From: Sipunculus nudus
Lineage: Eukaryota > Annelida > Sipuncula > Golfingiida > Sipunculidae
Length of the DNA: 64,000 nt
Assembly (NCBI GenBank): GCA_026874595.1
Contig: CM049306.1
Coordinates: 18,721,019 to 18,785,018 of the forward strand
Direction of reading: 5' to 3'
In this document: in pieces, positions 27,301-39,300 of the stretch
Position numbering within the stretch: position 1 is the first letter of the stretch
How the letters are laid out: every line of letters starts with the position of its first letter
Notes under the pieces: model-generated
What the model saw: only the letters and a program-made list of their open reading frames with translations
Database searches by the model: none
Told to the model about the DNA's origin: nothing
Position numbers and translations under genes: made by a program

Positions 27301-30300
27301 TGTAAAAAAAAAATTTCTGCGTAGTTCCATTTTATATGTAGGTAAAATCTAACACCATCACACTTATTTAAGCAGCTGAGATGTTGTCTTTTTTTAATAT
27401 CCTGTATCCGCCTCTGCAGGTGAATTCACTCCGTCGAAAAAAAAACACATTATTAACGCCAGGTAACAAGCATTCTTAAGTTGAATGTCAATAAAGCCAA
27501 CCTCCTTTTTCGTGATTTACAGCACTAAGCGGGTTGTATTCCTATAATAGCTACAGTGATGTAAACAAAAAGATGATATCACAGGATAAATTAACCAACA
27601 TCACAATTTATTCACTATTTTTCCTAAAGAGGCACTGTATAAAATAAAATAATACCCCTTTCACACGGCAAATGCAAACTGTTTCAAACCGGTTTTAATG
27701 CGAACTGAGTCGCAAAGCGTTTTAAAACTAATTTTGCTAAAACAGATTGAATCCAGCTCAGGAGGTGGTTCCAACTCGTTTCCAAATCGAATCAAATAAC
27801 CACTCCGCTCATGTGCCGTGTGAACGCTCAATTCGCAAACAAAACGGTTTGACCAAGTTTTTAAGCAGCAACTGAATCACGTCACATGCACCAATGCTCG
27901 TGTCAGCATGTTGTCATATTGATCAATATCTGAAATTTATACCTCATTCATTGGCGCCAGATATCTGTGTTAACGCACAATACGGTTTGAAACCGATTTG
28001 ACCAATCCGCATTGAATAAAACCGTTTTAAAACCGTTTTGTGTGTGAGAAAGGTAAAAGGTAAAATAGGAGAAGGGAACTAAGTAGTAAAGAATAAATCA
28101 AGATCCTGTGATAACTCCTTTTTTGTAACACATCACAGTATACCTTGTATTTGGTATAACAAATTATGACCAACAAATAACGGTGGCTTTGTGAGCCAAA
28201 TTCTTTTCTTATTCCCTCATTATATTAACTGTTTTACAGTACGCTGAGATACCTTCGTTGATAAAATTAGGCGCATACGTGTCGTAATTGATTCTTACAC
28301 ATTCAATTAAAAACCATTATCTCCAATCGTCAAACCTCTGTTTGCGCAGCATTCTTTTTCATCAGGGAATCGCCACTGCTTGCTGTAACATCAAACAGTG
28401 CAAATAGTTGTCTAGCACAACAAGTAAACCGAAAGCGGACAGCTTATATAATTCTTTACTTGATTTTAACGATCCAGTGTTCATATTTTATTTACAGACC
28501 GGTCGTGACCTGCAGATTTGTTAATATTGACAGACGAGTAGTTTGTATAACGTCAGCATTTTTCCAATTTTGCTCGAGGTATAAAGTTTGTTGAGTGTAT
28601 TATTGTATCATGTTTTGTACTCGAAGTGTACAATTTCTCAATAGTTGGTGTACTTTTTTCAGATACAGTGCTTGCAGAGTATATTCTAACGTGCCATTGA
28701 CCCTGTTTGTGCCTTGTAAATGGAAATTGTACAGTTGTAATTCTCTTTAAGAGCAGTTCTAAATTTTTTTTTCAGTGGGCGAATTTTATTCACATTTTTA
28801 TAATAGATATATTCGATAAAATTTCATCAAAATCTGTCGACATTTTATTATTCGGTTTATTTGAAGAAAGGGCTGGGACCCAAATAAGATATATCCATAT
28901 TTCATCAAACTCTGTCGACATTTTATTATTCGGTTTATTTGAAGAAAGGGCTGGGACCCAAATTAGATAATTATCTACTGCAAATCAAAAAAAATTGATG
29001 CGGAAGGAGTCTACGCATCCACGTATTCCAGACCGTTCCCATTATTTTTAGATAAATGCAAAATTAAAATAGGATTATTTAGACAACAGAGAGGGAGAGA
29101 GACAGACAGACAGAAAGACAGACAGAGAAACCAATCCATCATGCGTCAGTTTCTTAATGCTGTTTCGAACAAATAAATAACCGGGACTCCTTGAGTGTTT
29201 TAATCTTCGCATGGAACAAAACACAGACCTGATATTTGATGTCATAAACAGGGTACAAATTAGTTTAAAACGGACCCCCCCCCCCCGAAAAATTTCATTT
29301 TGATTATCGAAAGTATGGGAGACAGCCATATGCAATTTCTTTGAATCCACCAATATGGACCTGTTGTTAACCGCTTAATTACGGCACAGTCGTATATACC
29401 AGAACTCTTCTTTTTTTTCAGTTTTTGACATTAGCCTTGTGATTCGTCCTACCATTTCCGTTTCACAAAGGCCTTTCTTACAATCAATTATCCCACAATG
29501 CTTATTTAACAAAACACACTGCGCAGAAGATGAACCAAATGACTTTTAATCCATGCCCTAGAAATCGAAATCAATTGCCATTTTTAGAGAAACTTTTAAA
29601 AGTTGATACTTGAGTACACAAACTTGCCTGTTTTTCACTGTAAAACTGTCTAAATGACTATAGATAAAGTAGAAACAGACAAGAGTTGGGTTTCGTTTAA
29701 AAACTATTTTATGTTCATTGGTGTGTTATGTGAAACTTTAAGGCTTATTTAATACGTTTTTCTATCAAATATATGTCACCTTCAATGAAGGGGAGACTAA
29801 TATATGATGAACAATTCAAAGCACAAAGGAAGACATTGAGAAATAAATCTGTTTTGGTGAGCCAATGCTCATTAGGGAGGTTGATCTAATCCAGTCATGG
29901 ATCACCAATAGCAAGATACATAAGCACCGCCTTAGTTGTCGATGTTTTGTAATGCAGTGAAAAAGCAATCTGGAGACCAAGTAACGGGCAGCACAGTTCT
30001 GGCATACAACAGTTTAATTACTTCTAGTCTTTCAAACTGTCTTTTGCTGTGAAAGTGACATCATTTAGTGGAATGATAGCCAAGGACTGACATAAAACCA
30101 TTTAGTGGAATGATAGCCAAGGAATGACATAAAACCATCCAACTCGGCTGACCGACTGCATCAATGACGAACAAAGCACCTTCGACGAATATTTTGCTTT
30201 TTGCACGTTAGCAAGTGCACGGGATACTTTAAATGGCAACTGCTGTCTAGTTTACGATAAGACATAAACCTTTTTTTCAGATTTTAAGATGCACTGAACA

Positions 30301-33300
30301 CAAGCATAAATAAATGAAATTAATCATTAAAAACAAGTTATCAGTAATACACTCAATTATATTCCAAAAATGTATACTTAGCCTAACTCGCCACCTCCTA
30401 TTTCCTTAATAAAAAGTTTAGGACATTGGCCATAATTATCGCATAGAATTTATTTTAGACATATTATAGATCATTATCAAATCACAGCCTTTGGAACCAG
30501 GCAGGCAGGTATGTAACAATCATTGCTAAAGAACAGCAGGCACATAAGAGACCTTGCTTGTGTTGCGGGAAACAGTCAGTTATTAAACACTAGCAGTGTC
30601 CCAGTGTAAGTTTTAGCGTTTTTAAGATCATATATCCGACTTGTTGCGTTCGGAATTTATAGTTTACAAAAGTGAGCGGCACAAAGAGGCTTTTGAAATG
30701 TTTGTGAGGAATAATAAGACATGAAGTGATTCCAAGTTGATTGACAAGGTGCAAATCTATCTGCTTAGTTTGGTGGTGATTGGACCCTAAACTACCGAGA
30801 AGAGAACGGGATAATGCTTTGGTCGAGCCAAGTCCATCATCCACTGTGAATTAAAGTAGGATACAACATATACATGCAAAACTTAATCATCATGATCATA
30901 ACGAAAGATCTGAAAATGATCGCTTATCAGTAGACTGTCAACTTGGGCTTTTCAGCATGTCATGCATAAAGGAAGTCAAAGTGCAATCAGCCATTAATCC
31001 CTTATTTTTCACATTTATATTCATTGTTGTTTATCCAAACAAAACAAAAATTGTATAGATTTCAATATTCCAATAACATCCAAGTGATTTGCTTTAAAGC
31101 ACCACGGCAAATTAAATTGAACAACATAAAACCATGTCCGGTCCCAATGGTGAATGTACTCTCCCACATCGTGGGTTGAGGTTTTTCTGTGATGTAAAAC
31201 TGCCAAAAGTGTAATTCTAAGACAATTACCTTTCTAATGGTATATGTCATCCAAAGTGCCCATCGGGAATGGAGTGGTTTTTCGATGTCCCACAGACTAT
31301 TTATTTCGTCACTGATAGCTTATAAAAAGGCTTCTATACAGAGGCTGATATTACCAATCCATATATTAAAGTGACGGAATCAGCCGATAAAATATCTGTA
31401 TTTAGCCATGTCACCGATTTCCGTTCCTTTTTCTTTTATTCACTTTGTTATATCATTCTTCATCTTTTGCTGATGGTAAAATTAGGAGGAACTGATCGGG
31501 CAGAATAGCGCCAAGCATGGTTCTGATGAAAATGCGATCATTAAGAAAACAAAAACAGTGGTTCTACGGGTTCGCCGTTCCTGATGTTCATGGATATTTT
31601 TGTTAGCAACTGAGGACGAGGTCATCTGTAATGATGTTAATTTGTGTGCTCTTGCCTCGATTCCTGTAAAGAATCTGAGGGGTAGGGAAAAAGGGCTAAA
31701 TATTGTGTGGACTATATGCATCATTTGTGGAATTGTAGCGAATTTTCTTTATTTTTCTTGACAGTTTTGCAAAATGCCACGTGTTGCTTCTCGACCAATA
31801 TTGAAAATATTTCAGTATTCACTATCTCGCAAAATTTTGTTCTCACACTCTGTAGTTCATTTTGGTGTGGCCTTACCACTTGTAACAAGGAAACACATGG
31901 AATGTTTATGTTCTAGGAGAGAAGACACTCACCTATTTCATACCTTCTACAGAGCAAAATCACCACTGTAATTTTTTATGGAATTTATAATATGTATTTT
32001 TTTTACATTTGGTCAAATATTTGAGACATTGAAACCACGTATAAGGGAGTATTAACAATTAATTATCCTATGTGTATTGACACACGTCAGATTTCTTTAT
32101 ATTGTCAAATAGTGAAAGCAGCCTACCTTTAATTCAATTATTAAAATTATTTTAAATAAAGAAATACTAAATTTAAATGTTGTTACAGTAAGAAGCTGGA
32201 TGAAACTACGGCAGAGCTAAAGAGGACTGCTCTAGCATTGGAGGCAGAAAAGGCCAAAACGGATCTTCTCCTTCACCAGATGCTTCCAGTCAAAGTGGCT
32301 GACCAGCTGCGGGATGGAAAGAGGGTCGAGGCCGGTAAGACTTTAGTCTGGTATTCTGCTCTATTAACGCCCGCTATACTCTTCAAAAAGTGCGACCAGG
32401 GGCGTATTCGAAGAAGAGGTCGGCTGCCCTGTGCCCTGTTTTCAAATCCTATTGATATTTTGCAAAAAAATAATGTTTAATGAAGAGGTTAGCTGCAAAA
32501 TGGCGAACGTCCAATATAATTCAGACAACTACTGATAAGCCTTATATATTGTAAATTGAATTGTGTAAATTTGTCAATCATTCTATTAATTACTTGTATA
32601 ACATCTCTCTCTCTCTCTCTCATATTATTTATATAGATAAATATTGCCATATATGAGTGTATAAATAAAATAGAATCTATTATAATTATAGTATATGATA
32701 ATACTGTATTACTAATAGTTAACTGGACCAAAGATTTTATACTAACAAACGATTACAAAATCCATGTACTATTCTTGAAGTTTAAGATCCAAAATCAACT
32801 TCTTAATATTAATTATAATATGATATGATAGTATTATTCTGCTGTACTGAGAATGTGGAAACATGTTTTTCACATAAACGTAAAAAATGACTGGAAAATA
32901 TATTTTGAATGATTTTCATAGGATATAGGTTTGTGGAATGGTTTCGTTAATTTATACAATATCAGAGCATACAGGAAAGTCAATGGCCAAACAAAAAGCA
33001 TGCCAGCCATTTGTGTTACCACATGTCAATATGACTTAATATCAACTTTCGTATAACGCCCCTTTATGGGTCCCCGCGCTATAAATGGGCAAAATATAAA
33101 TAAATATTTATATCTGTAATACCTTAATTTCTCCCGTCGGACACTATAAATTATACAACTCCAACGAAATTAATATTTAATTCAACCTTAAGTCATAAAT
33201 ATGTCCGATTTCCTAATTGAATGCCAAATGAAACATTAAGGAAACCCTTTTAGTGCTAATAAATGTAAAGAAAAGTCCTTGGTCGAGTATGATAAAACGT

Positions 33301-36300
33301 TACCGCTTTTAAATGGCCCTTGATATGGAATCTCGGCTATGCTGTTTTAATATATTGTCTTTGACCTTCCTTGTTTTGGCATCAACAGACACACAAATCC
33401 AGGTTCACATTAAGCAAAGATGCTATTAGCCGCCATGTTTGTCCTTGCTTTTTGAACCTAAAGAAGTATTTCGAGTGGTTGTCGTCAGATTTATATGACC
33501 GGAGGTCGGTGGTGTGGTTCCCAAGATAATGACAGCCTGTCTTATACTCCCGTTTTAAATAAAGAAGAAGGCAATGTTTTTTCTAATAAATGGCAAAGAG
33601 TACTTATGGTTGTTTCTGAAGATACTTCAAGCGAGGTAATGGTCGCCATGTCACATTTATCTCAATGTAGCCAATTATTACTACCAACCTCACCACAGAC
33701 CACGCAACTTCGGTACTTCATTTTATTTGAAGTGGGACCACATGGGATTTTGCACATATTCCACAGAGAAAACATTACTTTTATGGTAAGATTTTATTGA
33801 ATCTGCGTTAAAATGACTTAATTCCTTATTTTCTGTAATATTATCAGTAACAATACTAATAACAGTTGAGAGCTACAGCAAATATGAAAAATGTTGAATT
33901 TAAAGGCTTCCGGGAGTTTTCCAAGACTCCGAGTAAGAGTTATCTTATACAGCATTATTCACCGAAAATGCAGGAAGCCTAAATCTATCACTTACTTAAA
34001 TTTCTGTTCTAAATGATATATATATATATACATACTCATGTGTTTAATATGAAATGAGGATTAAGTGCAAACGCAGTTCTGTGAGAATAAGCAAAATTAC
34101 CATTTCTTAACTTTTTTTAATGTGCAATTAAGGTTTAATTTAACAGTAATATAACTGGTGGTAATTCAATAATTTAAGTGATTATAAACAGATGGGGAAT
34201 GCAAAAATAGGCAGTTTTTAAAATGCATTAAAACAGGACTGTCGTCTTTAGATGGTATATTGAGTGGCGGCGGAATCTGTAAGCAAATTCCTCAGTCTCT
34301 GCTGGCGCTGATTGTTTCCTGATACTCCCTAGATCCCAAGGAGACCAAGGATAGAGAGTGGAGTGATTAAACAAATCCTTGATTTGACAAATAGAACAAG
34401 CAGATACCTGAAACGTCGCCTGTCCAATCGTAATCAATTCTTGTCAGGTCAAGCCTCCGTAATTGAAAAGATGTCAAACAGAGCTCTTGTTCTATCCGAG
34501 ATCGGCATTCTGTGCGCGTTATTGGATTAAAATCGTTAATAACAATGAACAAGTCTCCTGAGAGATGTCATGGAGTAGATGTAAGGAAACAAAAGCTCGG
34601 ATGCCCACGCAGTTTCATATGATAGCTCTCATTGTTTTATTTTTACAGTTGCCTTTTCAGGTTCTCCCAGTTGTAAACGTATTCTTTAATTAACAAGACT
34701 TAGCCCAAAAGAAATCTATATCACTAACTAAGTTAGCAAATCGGACGTTACCCGAATATTAACATTATAATTATAAAACGAATACTTGCCCTCAAGGTTA
34801 ATTCATTTATAGCTCTCGTATTAACCACCGTGTGTCACAATAATGCACAATGAATCTATACAATTTGAAAGAATTAGTTCCTGATATTTCTGTTTGTACC
34901 TTTTTTAGGGTATTGTACATGCATGTGATTTCATTTCTTTCTAACCATCGTCCCTATCCAAGAATCACAAATTAAATGTCCTAAATCCTAAAATCAATTA
35001 CCCTTGATAAGTACAATTCGGTCAAAGTTTGAATACCAGTGTTCAGCAACAGGTCTTATTTTGTCACACGACTACAGGCTTACATTTTTTAGCTCAGCTG
35101 ACTGAAAGTCATCTGAGCTATAGCGATCACTCTTTGTCCGTCTGTCCGTCTGTCCGTCTGTCCGTCCGTTAACCAGGCACAAATCGTAACCGCTGAACCT
35201 AGAACCTTGTAACTTGGGATTCTGAGAGGTCCATGAAAAATCTCCTTGGAAACCAGAAATTAGGTCTCTGTTAGCCATATCCTTCGAGCTATGGGGCCCG
35301 GAAGTACCCCCCAGAAAAGTCAAAAATTTCATACAAAAACTTCAATATCTCATTAACTACTTGACTGATGGTCATGATTTTTGGCATACATATTGATCAT
35401 GAGATGTTCCATCACTTCCTGCACACTGGTGGCGCCACCTGTATTTTTCGATTTTTTACAAACTTTTTTCTCTATTTTTGAGACCTTTAAAAATGTGAAC
35501 ATCTGTTAACAAGGCACAAATCGTAAAGCCTAGACCTAGAATCTTAATTCTTGATACACTGAGAGGTCCATGAAAAATCTCCTTGGAAACCAGAAATTAG
35601 GTCTCTGTTACCCATATCCTTCGAGCTATGGGGCCCGGAAGTACCCCCCAGAAAAGTCAAACATTTCATACAAAAACTTCAATATCTCATTAACTACTTG
35701 ACTGATGGTCATTTTTTTTTGGCATACATATTGATCATGAGATGTTCCATCACTTCCTGCACACTGGTGGCGCCACCTGTATTTTTCGATTTTTTACAAA
35801 TTTTCTTCTCTATTTTTGAGACCTTTAAAAATGTGAACATCTGTTAACAAGGCACAAATCGTAAAGCCTAGACCTAGAATCTTAATTCTTGATACACTGA
35901 GAGGTCCATGAAAAATCTCCTTGGAAACCAGAAATTAGGTCTCTGTTACCCATATCCTTTGAGCTATGGGGCCCCAAAGTACCCCCCAGAAAAGTCAAAA
36001 ATTTCATACAAAAACTTCAATATCTCATTAACTACTTGACTGATGGTCATGATTTTTGGCATACATATTGATCATGAGATGTTCCATCACTTCCTGCAGA
36101 CTGGTGGCGCCACCTGAATTTTTCGATTTTTTACGAATTTAAAAATGTGAACAGCTGTTAACAGGGCACAAATCATAAATACTGGACCTAGAATCTTCAT
36201 TCTTGACACACTGAGAGGTCCATAAAAAGTCTCCATGGAAACCTGAAATAAGGTCTCTGTTACCCATATCCTTTGAGCTATTGGGGGCTCCCAATAACCC

Positions 36301-39300
36301 CCCAGAATAATGGAAAATTTGATAAAAACAAACTGCAACATCTCAATAACTACAACACTGATGGTCATGATTTTTGGCATACATATTGATCAAGAGGTGT
36401 TTCATCAGTACTTGCAGACTGGTGGTGCCACCTGTAATTTTTCAAATTTTCACAATTTTTTATTCTCTATTTTTTAGACCTTTCAGGATGTAGTTATCTG
36501 TCAACAGGGTACAAATCGTAAGGACTGGACCTAGAATCTTCATTGTTGACACACAGGGAGACCTATGATAAGTCTCCATGGACACCTGAAATTAGGTCTC
36601 TGTTACCCATATCCTTTGAGCTATGGCACTCCAAAGTACAGCTCAGAATAATGGAAAATTTGATACAAAAGCTGAAGTATCTGAACAACTAATGCAGAGA
36701 TCACCATAATTTTTTTCATGGATATTGATCATGGAGTGTTTCATCAGTTTCTGCAGACTGGTGGCACCACCTGTATTTGTTCGGGTTTTTTTACGAATTT
36801 TTTCTCTATTTTTGAGACCTTTAAAGTTATGAACATCTGTTAACAGGGCACAAATCATTAAAACTGGACCTAGAATCTTCATTCTTGACACACAGGGAGA
36901 CCCATGAAAAGTCTCCATGGAAACCTGAAATTAGGTCTCTGTTACCCATATTCTTTAAGCTGTATGGCTCCAAATTACCCCCCAGAATAATGGAAAATTT
37001 GATACAAAAACTGCAGTATCTCAATAACTACAACACTGATGGTCATGATTTTCGGCATACATATTGATCATGACCTGTTCCATCAGTTTCTGCAGACTGG
37101 GTGCGCCACCTCTATTTTTTTCAAATTTTTACGATTTTTTTTTCTCTTTTTTTTAAACCTTTAAAGATGTGGTTATCTGTCAACAGGGTACAAATCGCAA
37201 CAACTGGACCTAGAATCTTCATTCTTGTCATGCAAGGAGGCCCATGAAAAGTGCCTGTGGAAACTTAAAATTAGGTCTCTGTTACCCATATCCTTCAAGC
37301 TATAGGACTCCGAAGTATCCCTCAGAATAATGGACAATTTGATACAAAAGCTGAAGTATCTGAACAACTAATGAGGAGATCACCATGATTCTTTGCATGG
37401 ATATTGATGTTTGTAAGTGTTTTTATTAGTTTTTGCAGACTGGTGGAGCCACCTGTATTTTTGTACCCGCCAAAACGAAGTTTTGTGGATACTATGTTTT
37501 TGACCGGGTTCCTCCGCCGGTGCCGCGTTCGTTTCCAGAGAGCTCCTCTGGGACTTGATTTTATGAGCTTTCCAAGCTCATATCTCGGGAACCGTTTGAC
37601 TGATCAGGAAATAAAAGTTATAGGCCTACTAATGTAGCCCTTGGATAGCTCTATAACATACACAAAAAATGGTGGCGCCACCTGTAACCATGTTTGCACA
37701 GTGTCCATCTGTTCATCTGCCTTTGGTTAAAATCACTCATATCTCTGCAGTGAATTGACTAATTCACCTGAAATTCGGCATGCGTATACATCCTGGATAC
37801 CTTTCTTGATTTTATGACAGGTGGCGCCACCTACATTCTCATTCACGCTGATGACATCCAAGCTCATATTTCGGGAACCGTTTGACCGATCGGGCCAAAA
37901 TTTTGCATGTGTATAGATCTAACATAGCTCCTCATCATACGCTAAACTGGTGGCGCCACCTGCAACCATTTTTGCACAGCGTCTGTCTGTTTGTCTGCCG
38001 TGCGATAATGTCACTCATATCTCGGCAGTGGTTTGACATATCTGCCTAAAATTTTGCAGTTTTATACATCCTGGATAGCTTTCTTGATTTTATGACAGGT
38101 GGCACCACCTACATTCACGTTCACGCTGATGACATCCAAGCTCATATCTCAGGAACCGTTTGACCGATCGGGCCAAAATTTTGCATGTGTATAGATCTAA
38201 CATAGCTCTTTATCATACGCAAAACTGGTGGCACCACCTGCAACCATTTTTGCACAGCGTCTGTCTGTTTGTCTGCCGTGCAATAAAGTCACTCACATCT
38301 TGGCAGTGGTTTGACATATCTGCCTAAAATTTTGCAGTTTTATACATCCTGGATAGCTTTCTTGATTTTATGACAGGTGGCGCCACCTTTATTCTAGTTT
38401 ATGCTGCAGACATCCAAGCTCATATCTCGGGAACCGTTTGAACGCTTGGGCCAAAATTTTGCATGTGTATAGATCTCACATAGGTCTTTATCATACACAA
38501 AACTGGAGGGGCCACCTGCAACCATTTTTGCACATTTTGCACAGCGTCTGTCTGTTGGTCTGCCGTGGCCTAAAATCACTCATTTCTCTGTAGTGGTTTG
38601 ACATAACTGCCTGCCTAAAATTTTGCAGGTTTATACATCCTGGATAGCTTTCTTGATTTTATGACAGGTGGCGCCACCTACATTCTAGTTAACGCTGCAC
38701 ACATCCAAGCTAATATCTCAGGAACCATTTGACTGATTGGGCCAAAATTGTGCTTGTGTTTAGATCTCACATAGGTCTTTATCATACACAAAACTGCAAC
38801 CATTTTTGCACTGCGTCTGTCTGTCTGCCGTGGGCTAAAATCACTCATATCCATGTAGTGGTTTGACTTTTCTGCCTAAAATTTTGCATATGTATTCAAC
38901 TTGGACAGCTTTCTGGATTCGTGGTAGGTTGCACAACCTACATACACATTTAAGCTGCAGACATCCATGCTAATATGCAACATACCTCACTCTGTTTCCC
39001 CTTGCCACTCAATCCATGCCTCACTGCACCCGTTCCACTCTGATTTTGGCAGATACACGTAGTCACTTGTCGGCTACCCGTATTCTAGTTTTTAAAGATT
39101 ACACATTTTTTCTCTATTTTTTTAGAAATATAAATACAGACTAAATCTTGGCCTGTTGGTTACTCTGTTTGATGCTTCAGTTGAATGGGTATCTAACATT
39201 CTGATTAAAAAATTTCTTTTGTGAATCTCTTCCCAGTCAGCTGAGCGTCATGACCCATGGGTCACTTGTATTAGTAAACTAGTAAAAACTGAAAAAGTCT

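Larger units (their letters stand above)
18264..32188 (+). other. Intron between exons 7 and 8
   Basis: GTAAGA...TTACAG, 13,925 nt, the largest intron. Holds a poly-C run (18752-18767), a SINE-like fragment, a hAT-like end, AT-rich palindromic DNA, a repeat copy (26171-26760), a MITE (27655-28053) and two short tandem duplications. Less AT-rich unique blocks near 22000-22420, 23030-23340 and 24480-24790 have no recognisable product. Confidence 0.8.

Noticed and set aside
33495-33800. 101-aa + strand ORF in an intron
   Set aside because: No recognisable motif and no splice context; an ORF of this length is expected by chance in 64 kb.
35072-37367. Several ORFs with repeated peptide D-M-x-N-R-D-L-I in the composite repeat
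   Set aside because: They come from the same repeated DNA module, in different starts and both orientations, with no intact long frame.
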